The notes under the pieces are model-generated. The model worked only from the letters and a program-made list of their open reading frames with translations. It was not told the origin of the DNA and did no database searches. From contig CAJTYS010000001.1 of assembly GCA_910583765.1 (NCBI GenBank), positions 62,001 to 126,000 of the forward strand: 64,000 bases of DNA, read 5' to 3'. This stretch comes from an uncultured Eubacteriales bacterium. GTDB taxonomy: Bacteria > Bacillota > Clostridia > Peptostreptococcales > Anaerovoracaceae. Positions 15,843 to 24,778 of this stretch are shown here, in pieces. The translations under genes were made by a program, and so were the position numbers. Within the stretch, counting starts at the first letter, position 1. Each line of letters opens with the position of its first letter.

Positions 15843-15863
15843 CTGTCCTCCTTGCTCTTTATC
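15843..15863. repeat. 21-bp direct repeat, copy 2
   Basis: Identical to 15092-15112. Here it forms the ribosome site leader of the MNT gene. In frame it again reads DKEQGGQ, as though a HEPN gene tail once stood upstream. Confidence 0.8.
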
Positions 15864-16026
15864 TTTGATTATACCCGCATTTCCATGAAAAGTATATGGT
15901 TTTCTGCCATCTCCCCCACAATCGTCAAATGGCGGCAAGGCCTGCCTAAAAGCAAGCCCATGCCGCCATATCATAGTCTGTCTATATCAAGGAAAAAGGG
16001 CACCTGCGCCAAAAGAACTGCAAGCT

Positions 16027-17673
16027 TTATGCGTTCATCTCCTTCTGCGCGCGCACGATCGCATATTCCGCGCTGTCAAAGACATGCTCCTCGCCGATCA
16101 GATCAATGAGTCCGCCCCGCTTCAGCTCTTCCAGCACCTTTGGCTGCACGCTGGAAAGCATCACGGTCACGCCATCCTCCGCCAGCTCCTGCTCCAATTC
16201 CAACAAAGCCTGGATGCCGGACAGGTCGATAGCTGGCACGCCACGCATGGACAAGATCAAAATCTCCGTGTTCCCCAATTCGCTCAGCTGCTTTTTCAGC
16301 TTGTCGGTCACTGCAAAGAAAATAGTCCCTGTGAGATAGGCCATGCGGATCCGCTGGGACACCCGCGGGATCTGAATCCCGATCTCTTCTAACCGTTCGT
16401 TTTCAATATCTGCGATAGTGATATCAATATCTGTCAGCTTCACCACGATCATGAACGTAGAGAAGGCGACTCCGATGATAATGGCCTGAGTCAAATCCAG
16501 CACCACAGTGGCTGCCATGGTGATGAAAAATTTCATCATCCCGGTCTTGAATTTGTGGCCGAAAATAAAGTGAATGTTTTCCCAGTCGTTCATGCGCCAC
16601 GCTGTGACGATGAGGATTCCTGCCAGCGCGGACAGCGGCACTTCCGACATGATCGGTGCCAAAACGAACATGGACAGCAGCAGGATCACCGCATGGAACA
16701 CGCCTGTGAGTCTGGTTTCGCAGCCAGCTTTAATGGCCACGCTAGTACGGGCGATAGCCGCTGTCGCAGGCACGCCGCCGAACAGCGGAATCAGGATGTT
16801 GCCGATACCCTGAGCCACCAGCTCTCGGTCCCCGTTGATGGCCTCATTTTTCATTTTTCCAGCAGAAGCCCCGCAGAGCAGAGACTCGATCATAGCCAAG
16901 GCAGCGATGGAAAAGGCCGGCACGAACAGATCCCAGAATTGTCCCACATCCAGGCCGGTTAAGGACAACCGCTCCGGCAAAAAGATGGTCTTTGGAATCT
17001 CGCCCACCACGTCCACTTCCAGACCGGCAAAATGGTTAAAGATCAAAACCAAAATCAAAGCCGCCAGAGAGGAAGGCACTTTGCTGTTCCACTTTTTCGG
17101 CCATATGATCATCAGGATAATGACCGCCAGACCGATGCCCATGCTGGCAAAATTCGGGTCAAAGCCTGATGTGAAATAGGAGATCACCTTAACAATTGCC
17201 AGATCCCCCTTGGAGGTGACGCCGAAAAAATTGTCCAACTGCCCCAAAGCAATGATAATGGCGATGCCTGATGTGAATCCCGTGATCACGGAGGATGGTA
17301 TGTAATAAATGATCCGGCCCAGTTTCAGCAATCCAGCAGCTACCAGGATGACACCTGCGAAAAAGCAGGCAATGAGGATCCCCTGCATCCCGTATTTGGC
17401 GGCTAATGTGACCAAAATCGCAGTCATGGCCCCTGTTGGACCGGAAATCTGAAAAGATGCGCCGGACAATAAACTAATGGCAACGCCGCCGATAATGGCT
17501 GTCACCAATCCCGCCGCCGCTGTCGCTCCTGAACTGACTCCAAAGGCCAAGGCCAGCGGCAGAGCCACAGCAGCCACCGTGATCCCGGCCATCAAGTCTC
17601 GGCTCAAACGCTTTCCATTATAGCCTTGAAACTCATGTTTCACATCCGACACATAATCTTTGATAAAGTGCAT
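16027..17673 (-). CDS. SulP-family anion permease with STAS domain
   Basis: A 548-residue membrane protein. About 12 to 14 hydrophobic segments fill residues 20-420, beginning with GYNGKRLSRDLMAGITVAAVALPLALAFGVSSG, a signature region of SulP carriers (quoted elements: DLMAGITVAAVALPLALAFG). The C-terminal 120 residues form a STAS domain (TEILILSMRGVPAIDLSGIQALLELE). Members move sulfate, bicarbonate or other anions; substrate is not predictable here. The ATG at 17673 is preferred because AAAGGATC precedes it; the longer frame to 17706 has no better site. The gene appears monocistronic. Confidence 0.9.
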   Translation of the reverse strand: MHFIKDYVSDVKHEFQGYNGKRLSRDLMAGITVAAVALPLALAFGVSSGATAAAGLVTAIIGGVAISLLSGASFQISGPTGAMTAILVTLAAKYGMQGILIACFFAGVILVAAGLLKLGRIIYYIPSSVITGFTSGIAIIIALGQLDNFFGVTSKGDLAIVKVISYFTSGFDPNFASMGIGLAVIILMIIWPKKWNSKVPSSLAALILVLIFNHFAGLEVDVVGEIPKTIFLPERLSLTGLDVGQFWDLFVPAFSIAALAMIESLLCGASAGKMKNEAINGDRELVAQGIGNILIPLFGGVPATAAIARTSVAIKAGCETRLTGVFHAVILLLSMFVLAPIMSEVPLSALAGILIVTAWRMNDWENIHFIFGHKFKTGMMKFFITMAATVVLDLTQAIIIGVAFSTFMIVVKLTDIDITIADIENERLEEIGIQIPRVSQRIRMAYLTGTIFFAVTDKLKKQLSELGNTEILILSMRGVPAIDLSGIQALLELEQELAEDGVTVMLSSVQPKVLEELKRGGLIDLIGEEHVFDSAEYAIVRAQKEMNA

Positions 17674-17810
17674 ATTTGATCCTTTCTTTCCCTTGTATCT
17701 TTGCATGTTTTAGAAACTCATTTGTCATTATATCACAGCCTCTCGTTACAATCTTGCTGTATTATGAAAACGCGATTCCTCATGCATCCAAGGCTGGATA
17801 CTGCCCCAGA

Positions 17811-19253
17811 TCACAAGGGGAACGCAGCAAAAAACGTGGCCCCGCCGTCTTCCGTTGACTTTACGTTCAGGCTTCCGCCCAGCATGTTGGTCAGCTCCTT
17901 AGCGATGCTCAGCCCCAGCCCAAAATGGGATTTGTCAGTATGAGATGGGTCCCCACAGTAAAAACGGTCAAAAATGCGGCTTATGTCTGACTCCGAGATC
18001 CCCTGCCCGTGGTCGATAATGGAAAAGGTGATGGCTCTGCTGGTAAACGCACTTTGAATCTGAATCGACTTTACGCCGGCTGGACCCGCCCCTGCTTGAA
18101 GATCAGTGTCCACTGACTCCGCTCCTCCCGCAAGATCTGTGCGCACCGCAGCTGGCCCGAGGCTCCGATCAGCCGGATATCCATGCTCCACTGCGTTATC
18201 CATTAAAATATTCAGGACCTGGAACATGCGGGACTCATCTGTGTCCAGCGCCGGATAACTTTCTTCCGCCAGTTCCAGATCCAGCCGAATGCCCCGCTTC
18301 ACGCAGATCGGCTCATAAGCTTCATAAAGACGAATCAGCAGCGTGTCCACATTGACCAGACTTTTTTGCAGGGTCCAGGTCCGTGCGTCAGAGGCAGCCA
18401 GCAGCAGCAGATCTTTTACCAGTTTTGACAGACGCGCGCATTCTGTGTCCAAGGTCTTTACCGCCGCTTTTACAGGATCATCGCCGGCTTTGAGAGATCC
18501 TAAGGGCCCAGCCGGGCCCGCTGGCCCCAAGGGGCCGGACGCTTCCAAGTCCCGCAGCGCGTCCACATTAGCCATCATCACTGCCAGAGGCGCTTTTAGT
18601 TCATGGGACGCGTGGGCGATAAATTCTTTTTGGCTTTTCAGCATGCGCTCCGTGGGTTCCATGGTTTTTTTCAAAAGCAGGCGAGTCAGAACCAAGATGC
18701 ACAGCAGAGCACAGACCCACACCAGGAAATAAAGGGGCAGCTGACTTCCCAGGATCGCCGCGGCGGTTTTCTGCCCATGAAGCAGGGTCAACTCGTAGGC
18801 CCGACCATCAGCGGCGATGACTGTCGCCAATATAGCTAAATAACCGGCCCCTTTGTTTCCTGGGACTTCAAAAGCTCCGCCCTGGGACGTGATCGGCTTT
18901 TCCCCGATCCCTGTGATCAGCTCCTTCTCCCGTTCTTCCTCACAATAGACCAAAGCCTCCCTCATTTCCATAGAAAAAGGCTCCTGACTCTGATAAGCGT
19001 TTCCCTTTGCGTCATGCGCCACGCATCGCAGGTCGTAGTCCGCTTCATAACTTTGCAGATCCGCCTTCACCTCCTGCGGCGCTTGCTCCATCCGATAAAT
19101 GAACAAAGTGGCCATCCTCTGAAACAAAAGGAGCTCGTTATTCCGTTCCTCTTGAAGAAAACTGGCGGCCATGACCAAAAGCACGATGGTAATGATGACC
19201 ATGACCGACGCAGCGAAAATGAAACGCAATTTTTTATATAATTGATTAAGCAT
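17811..19253 (-). CDS. Sensor histidine kinase with collagen-like insert
   Basis: A 480-residue membrane kinase: helix at 11-31, a short external domain, helix at 172-193, HisKA with phospho-acceptor His217 (HASHELKAPLAV), N box MDNAVEHG near 351, and G boxes DHGQGIS and FGLGLSIAKE. Two in-frame inserts are odd: residues about 236-258 contain GPLGPAGPAGPLG inside the loop between the two dimerisation helices, and residues about 360-393 are a Gly/Ala/Asp-rich insert directly after the N box. The start ATG overlaps the stop of the response regulator (ATGCTTAA). The divergent lipoprotein/ABC operon is the likely target. Confidence 0.87.
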   Translation of the reverse strand: MLNQLYKKLRFIFAASVMVIITIVLLVMAASFLQEERNNELLLFQRMATLFIYRMEQAPQEVKADLQSYEADYDLRCVAHDAKGNAYQSQEPFSMEMREALVYCEEEREKELITGIGEKPITSQGGAFEVPGNKGAGYLAILATVIAADGRAYELTLLHGQKTAAAILGSQLPLYFLVWVCALLCILVLTRLLLKKTMEPTERMLKSQKEFIAHASHELKAPLAVMMANVDALRDLEASGPLGPAGPAGPLGSLKAGDDPVKAAVKTLDTECARLSKLVKDLLLLAASDARTWTLQKSLVNVDTLLIRLYEAYEPICVKRGIRLDLELAEESYPALDTDESRMFQVLNILMDNAVEHGYPADRSLGPAAVRTDLAGGAESVDTDLQAGAGPAGVKSIQIQSAFTSRAITFSIIDHGQGISESDISRIFDRFYCGDPSHTDKSHFGLGLSIAKELTNMLGGSLNVKSTEDGGATFFAAFPL

Positions 19254-19932
19254 GGGTATCCTCCAGCTTGTATCCCGCGCCATAGATTGTCTTGATCTCA
19301 CAGGCGCTCTTGAGTTCCCGCAGGCGCTTTCGCAAAAAAGAAATGTAATTATCCACGTTCCCAGATTCCACTTCTGAAGAAGTCCCCCAGATCTTTAGCA
19401 CCAGCCGCTCCCTGGAAAACAGCGTCCCCGGATGTCCCATGAGCACGGACAGCAGCTCTGTTTCTTTGCCTGTCAGCGCCACGGATTTCCCAGGTGTGGA
19501 TAAAGAACGCTCCCATTTGTCCAAGGTCAAATCCCCGCAGCGCAGGATGTCCTGCGCCTGTATTTCTCTGGGCCGCCGAATCAGCGCCCTGACTCTTGCC
19601 AACAGCTCCTCCATATGGAAAGGCTTTACCAAATAATCATCAGCGCCGCCATCCAGACCTTCCACCCGATCCTCCAGAGCGGACATGCCGGTAATGAGAA
19701 TGGCCGGCGTCTGGAGCCCTTTGCCCCGCATGGCCTTGAGGATCGTCAGACCATCAATGATGGGAACCATTCTGTCGATGATAGCCAGATCATAGGCGTA
19801 TTCTGGATTCAAAGCATAAGACATAGCGGCTTCTCCATCCTGACAGCAGTCCACCAGATACCCCTTTTGCTCCAGGGCGTTTCGTATGGCCTGGCACAAG
19901 TTCTTGTCATCTTCCAAAAGAAATATTTTCAT
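19246..19932 (-). CDS. OmpR-family response regulator
   Basis: A 228-residue response regulator with an N-terminal receiver (LLEDDKN, phospho-Asp in LAIIDRMVP, Lys in DDYLVKPFHMEE) and a C-terminal winged helix (SRERLVLKIWGTSSE then VDNYISFLRKRLRE). The kinase gene follows with an eight-base overlap. It lies divergently from a lipoprotein and MacB/FtsX-type ABC operon, an arrangement typical of cell-envelope stress or antimicrobial-peptide sensing systems. Start ATG 19932 is preceded by GGAAAGGGG. Confidence 0.88.
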   Translation of the reverse strand: MKIFLLEDDKNLCQAIRNALEQKGYLVDCCQDGEAAMSYALNPEYAYDLAIIDRMVPIIDGLTILKAMRGKGLQTPAILITGMSALEDRVEGLDGGADDYLVKPFHMEELLARVRALIRRPREIQAQDILRCGDLTLDKWERSLSTPGKSVALTGKETELLSVLMGHPGTLFSRERLVLKIWGTSSEVESGNVDNYISFLRKRLRELKSACEIKTIYGAGYKLEDTHA

Positions 19933-19982
19933 TTCCCGCCCCTTTCCTACTTCTTTTATTGGACTCCAGTATAGCAGATGAT

Positions 19983-20045
19983 CCGCTAAAAATCTTCTAA
20001 AAAACAGGGAAAACTTTGCTCTTTCCTACAGGATTTTTAGAGCGG
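19983..20045. promoter_or_regulatory. Inverted repeat in divergent control region
   Basis: CCGCTAAAAATC (19983-19994) and GATTTTTAGAGCGG (20032-20045) are inverted copies apart from a two-base insertion, and TTCTAAAA recurs between and beyond them. They flank the space between the response regulator and the lipoprotein/ABC operon, so they are plausible binding sites for the regulator. Confidence 0.4.
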
Positions 20046-20092
20046 TTTTTTTCTAAAATAAGGGCACAACCATAGAAAGGACGGTAATCAAT

Positions 20093-20608
20093 ATGAAACA
20101 TGCGGAAATTGTAAAACGCGCCCTGCTCATCTTGTGCGCCGCGGCACTGGTTTGCTGCGCGGGATGCGGCAAGGGCCAGACTGGGAGCAGCGATGCTTCG
20201 GGAAATGGGAAGTGGGAAACCCCTGCCTCCCAGAACTCTGGTCCTCCCGAGGACAGCCCTGCGGGTCAGTTCTTCGCAAAAGCGGTCATCGATGGGGGCG
20301 TGGTAGCGTTCAGCGGCCAAGGCTGCGTCATCAGTCCCACCCAGCATGCAGAAGCGGATGGCGGAAGCCTGGCCATGTCCTCTGCCCCGGGCCAGGAGGA
20401 TCCGGAAAAAAATGTGGAGATCCAATATGGGGAAAAATGTAAATTTCAAACAGCTATCATCGACCCTTCTACTGGAGCAGCGGATATCCGGGAGGCAGCC
20501 GCATCTGATGTGAAAAAGCAAAGCAGCCTGTTCATCCAAGGCAGCCGCCAGGATGACCGTCATGTCACGGCCACTCTGATCACCATTGTGCGTTATTCAT
20601 CGTTTTAA
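20093..20608 (+). CDS. Putative lipoprotein, first gene of ABC operon
   Basis: A 171-residue exported protein with a signal peptide and lipobox-like end (LVCCAGC, lipidated Cys near 25). The mature part is hydrophilic with no domain I recognise; a stretch near 60-85 (AVIDGGVVAFSGQGCVISP) may begin a small beta domain. It sits 19 bases before the FtsX-like permease genes and divergent from a two-component system, so it may be a sensor or accessory subunit of the exporter. The start ATG follows AAAGGACGG. Confidence 0.65.
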   Translation: MKHAEIVKRALLILCAAALVCCAGCGKGQTGSSDASGNGKWETPASQNSGPPEDSPAGQFFAKAVIDGGVVAFSGQGCVISPTQHAEADGGSLAMSSAPGQEDPEKNVEIQYGEKCKFQTAIIDPSTGAADIREAAASDVKKQSSLFIQGSRQDDRHVTATLITIVRYSSF

Positions 20609-20627
20609 CAATCAGGAGGTGAAAAAT

Positions 20628-21848
20628 ATGAATATCCATCAACTTGCGCTGCGCTACGTGATCCGCAAAAGATCCAGATCCATCCTCTTGTTTTTCGTCT
20701 TTGTCCTAGTCAGCAGCATGATCTTGAGCACCTCCATGCTCCTGCGGGCCGCAGAAGGTTCTCTGGAGGCCATGGGTGAAAAAAGTCAATCTAAGATCAT
20801 TGCGGAAATCAAAAAGGAGGATGCCAGGATCACAGAAAAAGAAGCCGTAAAAGCCGCTGAGCTGCGGGAAGTGAGCTTCATCAACCGCCTTGCCAGGGGC
20901 ACCGCTTTTCCCTCAGGATTTCAGCCTGTGATCAGCAGCTCTGCTTTGAACGAAGGCAACGTCCAGGTGATGCTCCTGTCTTATGATGACTTGGAAAAGG
21001 ACAGTCCCTTTTTTGAAAAGCGTTACCATCTGGTTTCAGGGAAGCTCTTTGAAAAAGGCAAGGGCAGAGGGCTTGTGATCAATCGGGCCTTGGCAGAGGC
21101 CAATGGCCGAAAACTGGGAGATTTCTTGGAGTTTGAAACAAAAAGCGGGAAAAAGGCAAAGGCGAAGATCATTGGGTTATTTGCCTCTGGAAACGAAGAA
21201 AAGCAGCCTGATGACACCCTTTCTTCCCTGCGGATCGAAAACCAGATCTTCATGGACAACGAGACATTCTCCTCGCTCTTTGAAAAGCAAGGCTGCTACA
21301 AACTGGCAGTCTACACCAGCCGGCCCAATCAACTGGCTCAGACGCAAAAGCAGCTGGCAAAGGTCCTCGGTCCCAAGGTGGAAATGACCACATCGGATTC
21401 CCTGTACCGTCAAATGGAAGCGCCGCTGAAACAGATCGCTAAAGCCACCAGACTCATGCTGATCTTAACGCTCCTGTCAGGGACTTTGATCGTCTCCCTG
21501 CTGCTCTGCATGTGGGTGCGTACTCGGCAGAAAGAAATGGGCATATTCATCAGCATGGGCAGATCCCGGACCAGCGTGTTTTTGCAGGCCTTTTGGGAAT
21601 CAGCCAGCCTTTTTCTCTTGTCCATTCTCGGTGCCTGCTGCCTGGGAACGGCAATGGCCCAGCTCCTGCGGGCCTGGCTCGCTTTGGCAAACGCCGAAGA
21701 CGTGACGTTTTCCATTACCCTGGGTTTCACAGATATATGGCAGCTGGCCGGACTGGGCGGCATGGTGGTTCTGATCGCGGTTTCCTGCTCTTTGATCCCA
21801 GTTTTCCGAGTAAAACCAAAAGATATTTTATCAAGAATGGAGGGATAA
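20628..21848 (+). CDS. FtsX/MacB-type ABC permease
   Basis: A 406-residue permease with a helix at 22-44, a large external domain (about 50-270) and three further helices (about 285-310, 335-365, 375-400): the four-helix FtsX layout. Family-like text includes GTLIVSLLLCMWVRTRQKEMGIFISMGRSR. I chose the ATG at 20628 because AGGAGGTG lies nine bases upstream. It ends one base before the next permease gene; the two probably form a heterodimer driven by the ATPase at 23316. Confidence 0.88.
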   Translation: MNIHQLALRYVIRKRSRSILLFFVFVLVSSMILSTSMLLRAAEGSLEAMGEKSQSKIIAEIKKEDARITEKEAVKAAELREVSFINRLARGTAFPSGFQPVISSSALNEGNVQVMLLSYDDLEKDSPFFEKRYHLVSGKLFEKGKGRGLVINRALAEANGRKLGDFLEFETKSGKKAKAKIIGLFASGNEEKQPDDTLSSLRIENQIFMDNETFSSLFEKQGCYKLAVYTSRPNQLAQTQKQLAKVLGPKVEMTTSDSLYRQMEAPLKQIAKATRLMLILTLLSGTLIVSLLLCMWVRTRQKEMGIFISMGRSRTSVFLQAFWESASLFLLSILGACCLGTAMAQLLRAWLALANAEDVTFSITLGFTDIWQLAGLGGMVVLIAVSCSLIPVFRVKPKDILSRMEG

Positions 21849-21849
21849 C

Positions 21850-23301
21850 ATGAATCTTTTTCAAATGGCGTGGCGCTGCGTCATCCGCAAGCCTGTGAAA
21901 AGCGTGCTCCTGCTTTTGATGATCAGCGTCATTAGTCTTCTGCTCTTATCAGGCATGGCCAGCCAGCAGGCCAGCGTAGCGACCCAAGATAAAACCAGAC
22001 AGGCCATTGGAGCCGGTCTTTTGCTGGAACACAATGAACAAAACCGCTACAAACGGACGGTTGAAATCTGTGAGAGGATCGGTGAAAACACGGAAGGCAG
22101 CCTGGAGGGGGTCCACCAAAAACGGATCCAGACCGCATACGGCCCTGCTTGGCAGAGCTGGACCGACAATTCCTTTGAAACCCTGCGTTTGCAGGATGTG
22201 AAAACCATCGCTTCTGTGCCTGGGGTCTCGGATTACAACCTCACCACCAGTGTTTTCGCTGTGAATCCCGTGGGTTTTTCCAGGATCGAAGACCCTGACG
22301 TGGACCAGAGTTCCGATCTGCTGGGCGTGAGTCTCGTTGGAAACAAGGACATGAAGCTGGACGCGAACGTGCTGTCAGGCAATCTATCTTTAAAGTCAGG
22401 CCGGATGGTCCGTCCCAATGACCAAAATACTTGCGTGATTTCAGCAGAGCTGGCGCGAAAAAATCACCTTTCTCTCGGGGACTCGCTGGCATTCAACGAT
22501 TATCACGATCCCAAAAACGCAAAGACCTATAAGTCGGAGATCATCGGCATTTATCAAGTGAAGCAGAAAATGGCGCCTTTCATGTCCGGTGACACCTTCC
22601 GCAGCGAAAATGTGGTTTTCACGGATTTGCGGTTTCCGGAAAAAGCTGCGGGGGACGAAGACGATCCGTTGTTTGAGAAGGCCTATTTCCAAGTGGGCAA
22701 CGTGGATGACTATGACCAGGTGAAAGAAGCAGTGAAAGATCTGGATCTGGACTGGGAGCGCTATGATCTCATCGACAATAACGGGAACATGGACACCATG
22801 TCTTCTAATTTTAACGATCTGCAGAAGATCAGCACACTGCTCGTGGGAATCGTGGCCATCGTCAGCTTTGTGATCCTGCTTTTGATCTTTGTCTTTTGGC
22901 TGAAAAACCGGACCCAGGAGATGGGTGTCCTCTTTGCCATCGGCACTTCCAAATGGAAGATCATAGGCCAGATCCTTTTGGAAGCCCTGATGATCGGGGC
23001 AATAGCCCTCCTGGTTTCCTTCGCCCTCTCCCCTGCCGCCTCAAAAATCACGGCTGATTATTTAGTCCAGCAGCAGGTTCAGCAGGCGGAGGAAGCCAAA
23101 TTGCTGGACGAAGGAAACGTGGCCACTGGGGGTTCCCAAGAATCCCAGCAGTCGGTCGTAGCTGTCCATGCCGCGGTCACGAAAAACATGCTGCTCGTGG
23201 ATGGCCTGGGAGTTACGTTCCTCATCACTTTGTCCGTGCTGACAGCCGGCAGCCTGCTCCTGCGGCGCGGCCCAAGAAATCTATTGTATGAAATGAATTA
23301 A
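21850..23301 (+). CDS. FtsX/MacB-type ABC permease
   Basis: A 483-residue paralogue of the preceding gene (shared start pattern, WRCVIRKPVKSVLLLLM versus LRYVIRKRSRSILLFF). It has helix 1 at 17-37, an external domain to about 325, then three helices, the first followed by the FtsX-like FWLKNRTQEMGVLFAIGTSKWKI. An external Gln/Glu-rich loop near 405-440 lies between the last helices. One operon with 20093-23960. Confidence 0.88.
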   Translation: MNLFQMAWRCVIRKPVKSVLLLLMISVISLLLLSGMASQQASVATQDKTRQAIGAGLLLEHNEQNRYKRTVEICERIGENTEGSLEGVHQKRIQTAYGPAWQSWTDNSFETLRLQDVKTIASVPGVSDYNLTTSVFAVNPVGFSRIEDPDVDQSSDLLGVSLVGNKDMKLDANVLSGNLSLKSGRMVRPNDQNTCVISAELARKNHLSLGDSLAFNDYHDPKNAKTYKSEIIGIYQVKQKMAPFMSGDTFRSENVVFTDLRFPEKAAGDEDDPLFEKAYFQVGNVDDYDQVKEAVKDLDLDWERYDLIDNNGNMDTMSSNFNDLQKISTLLVGIVAIVSFVILLLIFVFWLKNRTQEMGVLFAIGTSKWKIIGQILLEALMIGAIALLVSFALSPAASKITADYLVQQQVQQAEEAKLLDEGNVATGGSQESQQSVVAVHAAVTKNMLLVDGLGVTFLITLSVLTAGSLLLRRGPRNLLYEMN

Positions 23302-23315
23302 GGAGGCGAAAGATC

Positions 23316-23960
23316 ATGATATTAGAAGTAAAGTGTGTAGATTATTCATATAGATCCCAAAAGGGAAAGCAAGTCCTGCGCCAAGTGTCCGCCAGCTTTG
23401 AAGAACAGACCTTTTATGCGGTCACCGGTGCCAGCGGCGCAGGGAAAACAACGTTTCTTTCCCTCCTTGCCGGCCTGGACGTTCCTGTCAGCGGCACCAT
23501 CTGCTATGATGGGCAAGACATTGGAAAAAAGGGACTGGATCAGCATCGAAAGCGCCATGTGTCTCTGGTGTTTCAGAATTACAATCTCATCGACTATCTG
23601 ACCACAGAGGAAAATGTCAGGCTAGGCGGCTCGGCGCGTCCGCAAGAACTGTTGCAGGAAGTGGGGATTCCGGAAGAGGCTTGGAAGCGAAACGTGCTGC
23701 AGCTCTCAGGCGGCCAGCAGCAGCGGGTGGCCATCGCCAGAGCGCTGGCCAGCGACGCAAAAGTCCTTCTCGCAGACGAACCCACGGGCAATCTGGATGA
23801 GGTCACAAGCGCGGAGATCATCGGCTTGCTGAAAAAGACCGCCCACCAGCTGGGCAAATGCGTCATCGTGGTCACCCACAGCCGGCAGCTGGCAGAGGCC
23901 GCGGATCAGGTCATAGAAATGAAAGACGGCAGACTGCGAGTGATGGAGCCACCTAGATAA
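23316..23960 (+). CDS. ABC exporter ATP-binding protein (LolD/MacB type)
   Basis: A 214-residue ATPase with Walker A GASGAGKTT (about 36-44), Q-loop VFQNYNLID, signature LSGGQQQRVAIARAL, Walker B VLLADEPTGNLD and H-loop VTHSRQ. The D-loop and size match the MacB/LolD/BceA class that drives FtsX-type permeases. Start follows AAGGAGG. The stop overlaps the end of the convergent response regulator gene by eight bases. Confidence 0.92.
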   Translation: MILEVKCVDYSYRSQKGKQVLRQVSASFEEQTFYAVTGASGAGKTTFLSLLAGLDVPVSGTICYDGQDIGKKGLDQHRKRHVSLVFQNYNLIDYLTTEENVRLGGSARPQELLQEVGIPEEAWKRNVLQLSGGQQQRVAIARALASDAKVLLADEPTGNLDEVTSAEIIGLLKKTAHQLGKCVIVVTHSRQLAEAADQVIEMKDGRLRVMEPPR

Positions 23961-24726
23961 GAGACCGGTCAGCTGCGATCAGCAGTTTCACCGTCTCCCG
24001 ATCCCGCTTCGCGTCTGGTTTGATGCTCCGCAGTTCCACAAAAGCGCCGGTTGCCTCTTTCACCAGGCCAGCCAGCTCCTGCTCCATGGAGTGGTAAAGC
24101 AGCCGGCGTCCTTCTTCCACATGTCCGCTGTTTTTTCCGTCCAAGAGGAGCGTTTTTTCCATGGCTCCCAGCACGCCGTAAGCCGTAATCTCCACCTCAT
24201 GACTGGTCAGCAGCGCCACAGCGTCCCTTGGCCCTCTGCCAGTCTTTTCTTTCAGGAGTTTTATGAAGCCTTTTCTCAAGCCTTCTTCTGCCTCATTCTT
24301 GTTTTCAAGAGCAAAACTCCCAGGCACGGACATGCGGTTTCGTTCTTTTATGATAGATTCCCCGATCCGCCTCAGCTTGTCCTCAAAAGCATAAGGATCA
24401 ATGGGTTTGACGATGTAATTTTCGATGTCCAGATCCACTGCCGCTAAGATGGTAGTCACATCTGATACGCTGGAGGTAATGAGGAATTTGCAGGTTTCTC
24501 CTGTTTCCCGCACTTTTTTGATCATCTCCAGACCGCCCATCCCCGGCAGCAAAATGTCCACGATCGCCATGTCTGGATGGTATTGTTGAAACAGCTTTAG
24601 CCCCTTTTCTGCGTTTTCAGCCAGAAAGACTCTGCCAAAACGCCGCTTTAAAAATTTCTCCACACTGGAGCGGGTATGGTCGTTGTCCTCGATATAAATG
24701 ACCTTCAGTTGTTTTAAAATATCCAT
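23953..24726 (-). CDS. Response regulator fused to MpsC (DUF2294) domain
   Basis: A 257-residue protein. Residues 5-125 form a receiver: YIEDNDHT, phospho-Asp in MAIVDILLPGMGG, Ser/Thr at LITSS and Lys in NYIVKPIDP. After a linker, residues about 150-257 match the DUF2294/MpsC family (LLKEKTGRGPRDAVALL, then YGVLGAMEKTLL, and a C-terminal ELRSIKPDAKRDRETVKLLI). There is no DNA-binding domain. MpsC is part of a membrane-potential-generating system in staphylococci, so the output may be control of ion or carbonate transport rather than transcription. The Cache-domain kinase gene lies 52 bases upstream. Confidence 0.8.
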   Translation of the reverse strand: MDILKQLKVIYIEDNDHTRSSVEKFLKRRFGRVFLAENAEKGLKLFQQYHPDMAIVDILLPGMGGLEMIKKVRETGETCKFLITSSVSDVTTILAAVDLDIENYIVKPIDPYAFEDKLRRIGESIIKERNRMSVPGSFALENKNEAEEGLRKGFIKLLKEKTGRGPRDAVALLTSHEVEITAYGVLGAMEKTLLLDGKNSGHVEEGRRLLYHSMEQELAGLVKEATGAFVELRSIKPDAKRDRETVKLLIAADRSLI

Positions 24727-24778
24727 GATCGTTTCCTGCTGGTGATCTCCGCAAAGGGCGCGCTGCCGCTTTTGGAAC

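Noticed and set aside
15498..15974. Longer start for the nucleotidyltransferase
   Set aside because: The added 45 residues have no family match, and the good ribosome site lies directly before the ATG at 15839.
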